Origin: Hedera helix
Taxonomy: Eukaryota; Streptophyta; Magnoliopsida; Apiales; Araliaceae
Direction of reading: 5' to 3'
Assembly: GCA_947179155.2 (NCBI GenBank)
Contig: OX359264.1
Location: forward strand, 51,807,202 to 51,871,201
Length of the DNA stretch: 64,000 nt
The notes under the pieces were generated by a model. The model was not told the origin of the DNA. It ran no database searches and was given only the letters and a program-made list of their open reading frames with translations. The position numbers and the translations under genes are program-made. Of this stretch, positions 12,216 to 23,500 are shown one piece after another; position 1 is the first letter of the stretch, and the number at the start of each line of letters is the position of its first letter.

Positions 12216-12440
12216 GTGGTCGCGCAATGCGCGCAAGCAAATATTCCTGTCGAACACGGAGCCAAAACGGCGTCGTTTTGGCGAATAAAAATTTCATCCG
12301 CGCGTAATGCGCGGAAGCCAGCTACGGTGCCCTTAAAACGGCACCGTTTTGGGACCAGAATTTTGTCAGCGCACAATGCGCGGGAACAGATTTTTGCCCT
12401 GAAATTACGATACTGCCCCTCCGTTCGGTTTTCTGTTTAT
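12216..12440. repeat. GC-rich palindromic island in the LARD 5' LTR
   Basis: Three blocks each pair a GCGCAATGCGCG-type palindrome with an AAACGGCGTCGTTTT or AAACGGCACCGTTTT palindrome. They are followed by repeated GCCCCTCCGTTCGG boxes. The copy in the 3' LTR (30490-30760) keeps the motifs but differs in sequence between them. Confidence 0.75.
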
Positions 12441-12578
12441 TTACGAAATTGCCATCGGTCCGATTTTTCAGTTTATTTACGATTTTGCCATTGTGGATAA
12501 TTTAAATTAATTTAAATGTTTAAAAATTAATTTAAAATTATAACAAAAATATTAATAGTACAAAAATGATATTTAGGT

Positions 12579-13190
12579 ATTGAATATTATATTTTTCAAA
12601 TATAATAAGTATTTAGGATTAATATTTAAATGTTGTAAATATTAATCTAGTTAGTTTAATATTATATTTTTCAAATATAATAAGTATTTAGGATTAATAT
12701 TTAAATATTTTAAATATTAATCTAGTTAGTTTAATATTATATTTCAAATATAATAAGTATTTAGGATTAATATTTAAATGTTGTAAATATTAACCTAGTT
12801 AGTTTAATATTATATTTTTCAAATATAATAAGTATTTAGGATTAATATTTAAATGTTGTAAATATTAATCTAGTTAGTTTAATATTATATTTTTCAAATA
12901 TAATAAGTATTTAGGATTAATATTTAAATGTTTTAAATATTAATCTAGTTAGTTTAATATTATATTTTTCAAATATAATAAGTATTTAGGATTAATATTT
13001 AAATGTTGTAAATATTAACCTAGTTAGTTTAATATTATATTTTTCAAATATAATAAGTATTTAGGATTAATATTTAAATGATGCAAATATTAATCTAGTT
13101 AGTTTAATATTTTATTTTTCAAATATAATAAATATTTAGGATTAATATTTAAATATTTTAAATATTAATCTAGTTAGTTTAATATTATAT
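12579..13190 (+). repeat. Tandem array, about 75-bp unit, about eight copies
   Basis: The unit contains CTAGTTAGTTTAATATTATA, TTTTTCAAATATAATAAGTA and GGATTAATATTTAAATGTTG in succession. Copies recur about every 75 bp with few differences. The homologous array at 30860-31615 has a somewhat different copy number and shows shortened units. Confidence 0.88.
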
Positions 13191-14479
13191 CTTCTGAATT
13201 TATGATTAAATTAATTATTATTTAATTAATATTAAATAATAAACAAGGATGATAAATTAATTAATTATTATTTAATTACTATTAAATAATAATTAAAGAC
13301 AACTAAGATTGATTATTTAGTTATTTATTATTTGATTAACTTTAAATAATAAATAAATCTAGTAAGTTATTATTTACTATTAAATAATAACTAAAAGTAG
13401 TTAATTACTTACTATTTAATTATATTAAATAGTAATTAAATGAAATAAAGAAAATGTCTTTTAACTCTTTTGTTTAAACAATTATAATAAATTGTTTAAT
13501 AGTTTAATAAGTGTCCAACACTTAAGAAAAACATTTTCTAATTTATTAAATTATTAACCTAATTTGATTGAGGGTCTATAAGGTTAATAATATTGTTTTG
13601 ACTGATGTAAATTATGTGTTAGTACTTATGTTTGGTAGATAAGTTTCTTAATGAGCATATAGTTGTACAAATACGCTGTACTAATTATTAGACCAACTTT
13701 ACTAATGTTAGGTCTTTCAAAGCCAGTTAGTTAAAGCTAGACATTAATTGCAGCTGAGCAGACAGGCAAGTTTCCTAAACCCTACTCAATTTATATTCGA
13801 GCAGGATACATTATTTTATTGTTCAAGTTCCTAACTCAAACTCAAGTTGTTACGTTTCAAGCATGCTATGGTTTAATTCTGTATAATTATTCCACCTCTT
13901 TAAATTGTTGATTCGCACATAGTGCTTGTTGCATGTGTTCATCAGGTATGAAAGGCTGATCACATTCATTACCATAAGGTTCAGTTAAATTTGTTCATGG
14001 TCATTATTGACACTCAACATTAATTAATTTAGTCATTCAATTATTGAAATTATGACTCGTACTCTTTCACAATTATTATATTGTTGAAAATTCAAAAGCT
14101 TATTCTTTCTTTCAATCATGATATATCGTTATCGTATTTAAACTTGCTGAGCAAAGTCGTTGCTCACTCTTGCTATATCATGATAACAAATTTCAGAATA
14201 ATACGAATGTCCAAGGAGAGACGGAGACAGAAGCAACAGACGAGATTATAGTGTTATGCATTATAACTAAATTGTTATATGATGTAAGTAATTTTGTAAA
14301 CCTTTTTATGAATCTAAAAGTATATATGTAAGTTAAAGTTAGAAACCTTGGGAAATGTTGTAGAATAAAGAATTTATGTTTATATATTCCGCATTAGTTA
14401 TAGAACGTGTATGAAGATGATGTATCGTGACGTACCAAGTCTAGGGTTAAAGGAACCCGGATTTGGGGTCGTTACAGGT

Positions 14480-14491
14480 TGGTATCAGAGC
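14480..14491 (+). promoter_or_regulatory. Primer-binding site, tRNA-iMet
   Basis: TGGTATCAGAGC begins 3 nt after the LTR end and matches the standard plant initiator-Met tRNA 3' end complement. It fixes the orientation of the element as plus. Confidence 0.85.
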
Positions 14492-16795
14492 TGATAGGTT
14501 ATAGTTCTTAGGTAGCAGTACCTTAGGCTATAATCATGGAAAGATAATGAAGACAGTGAAAGGATAAACTCAGATAGAGTTTAGAAATAAACATATACAG
14601 TTCATAAAGGAGGAAATAAATCTATATAGATACATAGATATATGAAAAGATTCAAAGAAGGATCTTCAAAGAGTGTAATCCAAATAAATGGAATAAGAAT
14701 CAGGGAACACTTGATTCAAGAATTTAAAAAGAGAAGGATCGTACAGTAAAATGATCAGAGATGAATGATAAGGTGATAGAATTAAACGATCCTAGAATAA
14801 AGGAGAAATAGTACAGTGAAATCAATTGCGTTATAAGATCACGATGATCATAGTAAAATCATGGAATGACAAATGGTCTATTAAATGATTAAAGAGGTGG
14901 TTTTGATAGCATGGTGCTATAACAATGAAGATACTGAAATAGTAACAAGTGGACTCTTGAAGTGTTGAGTGTGTTAAGGTATGAATTGACAAAATTCATA
15001 TCAAGTTAAGAGAAGTTAGAGGTTTGTAGATTTTTAATTGAGGACTCATATTAGTGGTTAAGTTGTACAATTTCTTGTATGGGCAGGGAATTTGTACTTG
15101 GTTTTAGAACCGCTTAGCTTTCTATATTGATACAGTGGTTGAGTTGAACAGTCCTTTGTATAGGCAGGGGATTTGTTCTTGGTTTAACGACCGCTTAACT
15201 TCCTATATTGATTAGTGGCTGAGTTGACCAATTTCTTGTATGGGCAGGAGATTGTGTTTGGTTTGACGACCACTTGGCTTCCTATAATGATAATCAACTG
15301 AAACCTGGTGTCGCGCTATTCACTATATGTATGTTGAGAAGGTGATTCTTTTCTCATGTGTATAACGGATAGGTAGAGGATGTTAAGATAAGTTCGTGTT
15401 CTGAGAACTGACACGCATAGTAAGTTCGTGACTCATAGTCATGTGGTGGAGCCCCTCAGCGAATGGGCGACTTTGGCCTGACTAGGACAAGTTCCTCAAA
15501 CCATATGATTGTGGTAAGTTGCTGAGCCCAAATACGTGGTAAGTTTGATGAACAGTAAGTATGGATAGAGTTAAGTAGTCAGGTTAAGGCTATAATAGAT
15601 ATAGTTATTAAGCTGGAAAAGAATGTGGAGGAAAAATTTGAGGTGTTTTGAGGTTTTAGGATATTCCAAATCTTCTAGCTATGCTAGATTTTGAAATTCT
15701 TAAAATCGTGCCAAATTCGCACTGTTGTGCTTTTGAAAAGACAAATGAATTTTTCTTGTTTTATTATTAAGTCGCAGTAACACGAGGTGTGGAGAAGTCC
15801 ATCGTTACTGGTGATGACATAATAAACGATGGAGTCATCAATGCAGAGTAACCTAGTGTTGGATGTATTTTTAAGCCCACTATGGTATGATGTAATATGA
15901 CAAAGTCAAAACGATTTTTAGTATTTTGAAACGTTTAAAGAAGAGTCTATGCTAATTGTTTCGGCTAGACAAATTGATTTGAAAATATCAAAATGTATTT
16001 ATAAAATTATCACACGCCATTAAAGCCATGATGCAGAGATGAAAAGACGGAATCCTCAACGCACTGTTGCAACGGTGCGGTATCATGAAGTCCTATAAAT
16101 GAATTTTTGTTACTTTAACTAATCTGAAATGATTTTTGAGTCGTAATATACGAACAGTTCAATGACGTGAGTCTATGTCATTTATTTTGACTGGACACTT
16201 TTTGGTCAGAAATGACTCAAGTTTTATTTCCCAATCCAACTTATGCTGGAGCGGAATTTTGTAGTAAGTCTGAGGTTAACAACCCCATAATGGGGGATAT
16301 GTCAGAGCCATGAATAAAGAACCCGCGAGGGGGCGCCCAACAGTGGTGGCATGCTGATATGGGTTGGTAAATCCAAAGAGTTCGACCCCGTGAGAAGTCG
16401 TTGTGCACAACGCAGAAGTACGATAGGCTGATCACCTAGCGTACACCTATGGAATGCTTTCAGTCTTTGTGATTGATAAACACTCTGTTTATAAGTATTT
16501 ACAAGGATAAATACTATTTATTCGGAATTCAGTTAATTCCATGTTCACAGTCTTGATGACCCCTCAGCATATTATGAAAGTTTTAATGAATATTTTGATT
16601 TTCAATTTATTCTTCTGTAAGATATTGATTTTCAATTTATTCTTCTGCAAGATATTCCATTGTTCTGGAATTATGAGTTTAGAAGTATGAACTTCCTAGA
16701 AAAGGGTGGTCATAGAATTTGATAAGTAAAAAGTTATACTCAGAGATGAAAATTGGTAGAAATGTATATGAGATAATTTCGGGGACGAAATTTTT

Positions 16796-16807
16796 AGAAG
16801 AAGGGGT
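16796..16807 (+). promoter_or_regulatory. Polypurine tract of the LARD
   Basis: AGAAGAAGGGGT lies three bases before the 3' LTR start at 16811, the expected position for plus-strand priming. Confidence 0.75.
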
Positions 16808-17336
16808 GAATGTAATATCCCGGATATTTAAATGAATTAGAAATAAAATATTTAATATTTAATAAAGGTTGGAGTTTGATAACCTAGTAGTGATAGATAA
16901 ATAGAGGTCCAAATTAAATTTAACGGACTAACTTAGATATGGTGATATCAAAATTTTTGATAAGTTAGCAAGTAAAGTGATAATTCAATAAACTTGACTA
17001 ACAGCAAGTCTAATTAAATTAAGAGAATTAATTAGTGGAGTTATGTAATTATGCGACGTGTTGCGTGTAAATTAAATATGTATTTATATGAATATATATA
17101 TGCGTGCATTTTTAGTAACATAATTTAATGGTTAATTAAATTGTGATAAATAGATAGATTAATATTAAATTAATCCGAATTGAATTAAAAGGTTTATTGT
17201 AGAATTAATTTATTCATTAATCAACAATTATGCAAATTGTTGATAAATTATTTGTGAGGAATAATTACGTAAATTATATAATTATAAATTATATAAAGTA
17301 GATGAATTAATTAAAGGAGATTAGTAATTGTATATA

Positions 17337-20300
17337 TGTGACGCCCCCAAATCTAGGCCCACACAGCCCAAACTTGAGTCGTCAAAAGACTGCAACAAAA
17401 TTATTACAACAAAGCACAACGTACAACAATACAGTGTATAATAATACACAACTAAGTCTTCACTATTATTGCCACACTATTTTACAACACGTGAAGACTA
17501 GGATAGCTATTCCTCGGACTCTCACTCCATCCCCCGGCTAGACCCCGTTACGTTTTCATCTCCTGTTGAAAAACAATGGAACAAAAGAAAGGGTGAGCTC
17601 AAATAGCCCAGTAAGAAATATCATGACTAAGATAATGACGAATAAATTATCATTAGCCTTCAACAGTTGAGTTCTTGATAGAATACAATAGACTACAAGG
17701 TTTATATCAAAAACTGTAGTTAAATTCTTAAACAATGTTCAGATCAATAATAGCAGCGGAATGAACAATCTATTAGAAGAATAATGCAGACTATAATGTC
17801 CACTCGCTTCTCTTTTTAGTAAAAATATCATCAACTTTTATCATCTGAAATACCATTAGTCAAGATAATACAACTTCACAGTTCCTGGTCATAATCATGC
17901 AGATCAACAGTTCGTCTTTGCACTACGGGCCAAAGACATTCAATATAACACCAACGGTCATGATTATACCAGATTCAGCCTTTGGTCATAATCATACCAA
18001 CCAACAGTTCATCTTTGCACTACGGGCCAAAGAGAACATTCACCACGTGTCATAAAAGACACCGAACAGATGTATCGCCTTTAACCTAGTATATCGCCTT
18101 TAACCTATCATCTGTTCAACAATTATATCACATCTGTGCCCCCGGCCACAGATATTCACAACAGCTTGATTCTTGATGATTAATACAAATAACAGTGATA
18201 CAAATGATGAACAGAAGAACAGGATAAACAATAAGTATCGGAAGTTTACTTTGTGCAGATTCAAATAATGTCCAAATTGCCAACATGATGTGGAGTGAAA
18301 TTTAAAAATGATATTCAAGATCCACAGTTCAGAATAACGATTACAGTTCAATAGAAATGTTCAGAAAATAGGAAGGTTCAGTTGAACTAATGAAATTCAA
18401 CTATTATGGAACATATAATATTTTCAGGAATTATAGAAGCAATAGTTCCATAATAAGTTTCGATTTAGGTGTATGGAAGAAAGTAATATCCCTTACCGTA
18501 GCAGGTTTGATTAACAAAAGGTGAAGGAAATTAATATCCCTTACCATAGTAAGTTTGAATAATGGAAGATGAAAAAGATGGTATCCCTTATGAGTATAAA
18601 GGAAAATGATATCACTTACGAATATGGAATAAAAGTGTCATGTGATAATTCGTGTAGACAAATTATTTCCACACGAGACAAATAACAAGGGTTATTCACC
18701 AACAGGCGATAATCCGCACCGTAAGGTTATTCCCATCAATTTGAATACGAATAGTTATTCACCAAACAGGCGTAATCCGCACCGTAAGGTTATTCCCACA
18801 ATTTAATAGAATTTGAACACGAAGAGTTATTCACCAAACAGGCGTAATCCGCACCGTAAGGTTATTCCCACAATTTAATAGAATTTGAACACGAAGAGTT
18901 ATTCACCAAACAGGCGATAATCCGCACCGTAAGGTTATTCTCAAAGATTAATAAGGAATGAATACAAAAGGTTATTCACCAACAGGCGGTAAACCGCGCC
19001 GTAAGGTTATTCCCACAATTTAATACATGGAAATAAATGGCACAAGAAAGAAACGATATTATTTTCGAGAATCAAAGAATGATAATCCCTTCAAGTAAGA
19101 AAGAAAATAATATCCATTTATGATGATGAAAAGAGTGATACCCCTTACCGTAATAAATTTAAGAGTGTGAAAAGAATGATATTCCTTACCTTAACACGTG
19201 ACTGGATATTGTTTTAAATGAGGTTGATCAACCTATATATTTATAATATAAATTAGTAATTACCACATATAAATTTCAAAGTGTATGATAACTCGTATAT
19301 TATGAACTATCAAAATTATATATATTTAACATAATTTTTGTAGTATAATATAATAACTTTAGAATAGTTTTTAAAATAATATTTCAAAATAAATCTTCCA
19401 AAGAAAGCTTTTAAAAATGAATCTTCTAATAGAAGAGTCTTCTAAAGGAAGATTTGTGAATACCGTGAAAAATAGGAATTTATAAAATTACTACTCTTTT
19501 ATAAAAGACTTACTTGAAAAATTCCTGCACTCCTTTTGGCTTTCAAACTCTCAAAATAACCTTACTATTATCAGAGAAAACTCATAAAATTCTTATAGAA
19601 AAATTTTATGTTTTAGGTGTGATTTTTCTATTCAGCTGAGTAAGCTATTTATAGGAGAAAATAAGTTACTATGCGCATGGTAGGTGAGCACGCCAGTGCT
19701 GAAAAAATTTTCAGCAGCCGCACCTCACCAACCCAGGAAATACTCACATTTTTCATACTTCATGTGGGCCCCACAATGGGTCCCACATGTTTTTTACTAT
19801 TCACGTCACTATTCACGTCACTATTCACGTTACTATTTCAAATAGTAAAATTAATTTTTTTTATTTTTATTTTTTATTTATTTATTTATTCTTCCTGTGA
19901 GTCCAACATATAAAATAATGTTACCATAATAATGTAAGAAACACGTTACATATTTTTATTAATTTAATAATATAAATTACAGTATATTTGCTACTGTGAC
20001 AATTATTAGATTCAATAATTTTAAACTACAGTGCACCAACAATTATTGACTCGATGATATGAAATACAGTGTAATGACAATTATTGAATCAATAATGCAA
20101 AATACTGTGTAGCAACAATAATTGAATTGATAATATAAAATATTATGCAGTGACAATTATTGATGAAATGATGCGTAACAGTTACGGTGTCAATAATATG
20201 AGACACTGTGCAATACCGTGTGCTACTGTAGAATACCGTGTGCCACAATAAAATACCATAAATTACCGTATGCTACTATTCTTTTATCACCGGTATTTTA

Positions 20301-20577
20301 ACAGTTAACACCGTTGACTATTTTTATTTAAAAAGGTTACTTCTGTCATTTTCTATATCCGACAATTATTCCGTTGTGGGTTCCACCAATAATTAGTTAT
20401 TTCGGCGCCGTCGTACGGCCCGAATATTCCCCGACAAAACGAATATTGTCCGACAAAATAAAATTTACACATAACATCCTTAACTTTCAATTTTGTCAAT
20501 TTAACCATTTACTGTTTCAGGAAAAATATATATGAAGAAAAATTAAATTTTGTATTTCATAAATTCGGGGTCTTACA
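17337..20577 (-). repeat. 3' LTR of the chromovirus
   Basis: On the plus strand TGTGACGCCCC...GGGGTCTTACA. It contains five copies of a roughly 65-70-bp unit at about 18691-19020 with the cores GTTATTCACCAAACAGGCG and CCGCACCGTAAGGTTATTC. It also contains imperfect repeats of CAATTATTGA and ACTGTG boxes at 19970-20280. The last stop codon of the polyprotein falls inside this LTR. Confidence 0.92.
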
Positions 20578-23500
20578 ACCTCCCCTCCTTATGAAATTTC
20601 GTCCCCGAAATTGACGTACCTGGCATTTCGAAGAGGTATGGATACCTAGACTTCATCTCAGATTCTAGCTCCCAGGTCATTTCCCCAATATCTTGGTTCC
20701 TCCATAAAACCTTAACTTGAGGTATAACCTTTGAGCGTAAGATCTGCTCCTTCTTATCTAGGATCTTAACAGGTACCTCCTCATACGTTAAATCTTCTGC
20801 TATAACGTCTGGTTCTAACTCAATGACGTGGTTTGGGTCCTTCACATATTTACGTAACATAGATATGTGAAAAACGTTATGGATGCGAGACATACTTGGT
20901 GGTAGGGCTAGTCTGTAGGCTACGGATCCTACTCGATCGAGGATTTCAAATGGGCCAACAAATCGAGGGTTGAGCTTTCCTCTCTTTCCGAATCTCGTAA
21001 CCCCTTTCCATGGAGAAACACGTAAGAATACATGATCTCCGACGTTGAATCTCTCATCTCTCCGATGAAGATCGGCATAACTCTTTTGTCGTTCTTGTGC
21101 TGTCTGTATTCGTTGTCGGATCATTTGGATCTTTTCGGTCGTCAAGCGTACCAACTCGGGTCCCAACAGTTTTGCTTCTCCTACCTCATTCCAACATACT
21201 GGAGAGCGACATTTGCGTCCATATAAAGCCTCGAATGGAGCCATACCTATACTTGCTTGGTAACTGTTGTTGTAGGAAAATTCCACCAATGGCAAGTACT
21301 TATCCCAACTTCCTTTGAAATCTAGTACGCAAAGTCTCAAAAGATCTTCGAGGGTCTGGATCGTCCTTTCCGATTGTCCGTCCGTTTGAGGATGGTATGC
21401 AGAACTAAAACGTAGTTCAGTGCCCATAGCTTTTTGTAGACTGATCCAAAAGCGTGAAGTGAATCTAGGATCTCGATCAGAAACTATGGAAACTGGCATG
21501 CCATGCAATCTCACGATCTCATTTATGTACATACCGGCAAGACGTTCAAGTGAAAAGTTTTCTCGTATAGGCAAGAAATGAGCGGATTTGGTCAATCTAT
21601 CTACGATGACCCAAATTGCATCTAAGCCTTGAGAAACTTTGGGAAGACCCGTCACGAAATCCATATTGATGTGTTCCCACTTCCATTCGGGAACCTCAAG
21701 TGGTTGTAATGGACCTTTAGGTACTTGATGTTCTGCCTTGACACGTTGACAAGTTAAGCACCTTGAGATAAACTCTGCAATCTCCCTTTTCATATTGTTC
21801 CACCAAAATGTATGTCGAAGATCTCGATACATCTTGGTACCTCCTGGGTGGATTGCAAATGGCGTGTTGTGTGCCTCCATCATGATTTTATGCTTCAATT
21901 CAGGATCGTTAGGAACACAGAGTCGAGAGTTGACTCGAAGTATTCCTTTCTCGTCGATTCTTGCTTCGGGGATGACACCTTCTTGTACTTTCTTCATCAT
22001 GTTCATCAGTTCCGGATCGGTAGCTTGAGCAGCTTTAATTTTATCGATTAAAGCCGGTTCTACTCGCACGTGAGCAATCTTCGAGTGGGTCCCTGGTGTC
22101 TTTAGCTCTATCTCCATCTTTTGCAAGTCGTACAAAATACACTTTTGTGTTGTCAGCAATGCACTTGTACTCGCATAAGATCTTCTGCTCAAAGCGTCAG
22201 CTACAACGTTTGCCTTTCCCGGGTGATACTGGATTGTGTGGTCGTAATCCTTCAACAGCTCAAGCCAACGTCGTTGTCGCATGTTGAGTTCCTTCTGGGT
22301 GAAGAAATACTTGAGACTTTTATGATCCGTATAGATATCCACCTTTTCTCCGTACAAGTAGTGTCTCCAGATCTTCAATGCGAAAACGACTGCTGCCAAC
22401 TCTAGATCATGAGTAGGGTAATTTTTCTCATAATCTTTGAGTTGTCGAGAGGCATAGGCTATAACCTTTCCATGTTGCATAAGGACACAGCCTAGACCTT
22501 TCCCTGAAGCATCACTGTATATGACAAATTCTCCCGATCCTGATGGAATGGTCAGAACAGGAGCTGAAACAAGTCTCCTCTTAAGCTCTTGAAAACTTTT
22601 CTCGCATTGCTCGCTCCATATGAATTTTGTGCTTTTCCGAGTAAGCTGAGTTAATGGAGTGGCGATTCGAGAAAATCCTTCTACGAATCTCCGATAATAA
22701 CCAGCTAGGCCCAGAAAACTTCGGACTTCGGTTACTGTCTTGGGTTGTTCCCAATTTAGTACCGTTTCAATCTTCGCAGGATCGACTGATATTCCTTGAC
22801 TAGAAATCACATGCCCAAGAAATGTGACCTCCTCAAGCCAGAACTCACATTTCTTCAACTTGGCATATAATTTGTTCTCACGGAGCTTTTGGAGTATCAA
22901 TCTCAGGTGTTGTTCATGATCCTCGCGACTCTTGGAGTATATGAGGATGTCATCAATAAAGACAACCACAAAATGATCCAAATATTCCTTGAATATTCGG
23001 TTCATCATGTCCATGAAAGCTGCAGGAGCATTGGTTAGTCCAAAAGGCATGACTAAAAACTCATAATGCCCATAACGAGTTCTAAAAGCAGTCTTTGGAA
23101 TGTCCTCAGCTTTAACCTTTAACTGATGATATCCAGAACGGAGATCAATCTTTGAGAAATGTTGAGCACCTTGTAATTGATCAAACATGTCATCGATCCG
23201 AGGTAACGGGTACCTGTTTTTGATGGTGACATGGTTTAATTCTCGGTAGTCAATGCACAATCTCATACTCCCGTCTTTCTTCTTCACAAATAGAACAGGA
23301 GCACCCCAAGGTGATGCACTCGGACGAATGAAACCAGTATCCAACAATTCCTGTAGTTGGACTTTTAACTCTTGAAGTTCAATGGGAGCCATTCGGTATG
23401 GAGTTTTGGAAATGGGCTTAGTACCGGGTTCAAGATCGATACAGAATTCAATTTCTCGGTTTGGGGGTAAGCCAGGAAGTTCCTCAGGAAAAACGTCAGG

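Larger units (their letters stand above)
9831..14476 (+). repeat. LARD 5' LTR (4646 bp)
   Basis: It starts TGTAATATCCCGG and ends GGGGTCGTTACA. The first 520 bp are almost identical to 16811-17336, and the last 1.3 kb are very similar to 31610-32903. A segment at about 11240-11900 is strongly diverged from its counterpart (about 29520-30180). The LTR also holds an AT-hairpin cluster, a GC-rich palindromic island and a 75-bp tandem array. Confidence 0.85.
14477..16810 (+). other. Non-coding internal region of the LARD
   Basis: About 2.3 kb without gag or pol similarity in any frame. It holds three imperfect copies of a roughly 90-bp unit at about 15051-15290 (with TTTCTTGTATGGGCAGG and GACCGCTTGGCTTCCTATA-like cores) and a 31-bp direct duplication near 16590-16652. 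A GGGGACGAAATTT motif and the polypurine tract close it at 16810. Such cores are known from large retrotransposon derivatives that depend on proteins of an autonomous relative. Confidence 0.75.

Noticed and set aside
12216..12500. Plus-strand frame of 94 codons, and similar frames at 30482-30760 and 7872-8171 (minus)
   Set aside because: They lie on the GC-rich palindromic islands, where stop codons are scarce. The corresponding copies are open in different frames and orientations, so the frame is not conserved.
18691..19020. Regular 65-70-bp repeats as a possible CRISPR-like array
   Set aside because: The whole unit repeats without unique spacers, it lies in a plant LTR, and an identical array is in the partner LTR.
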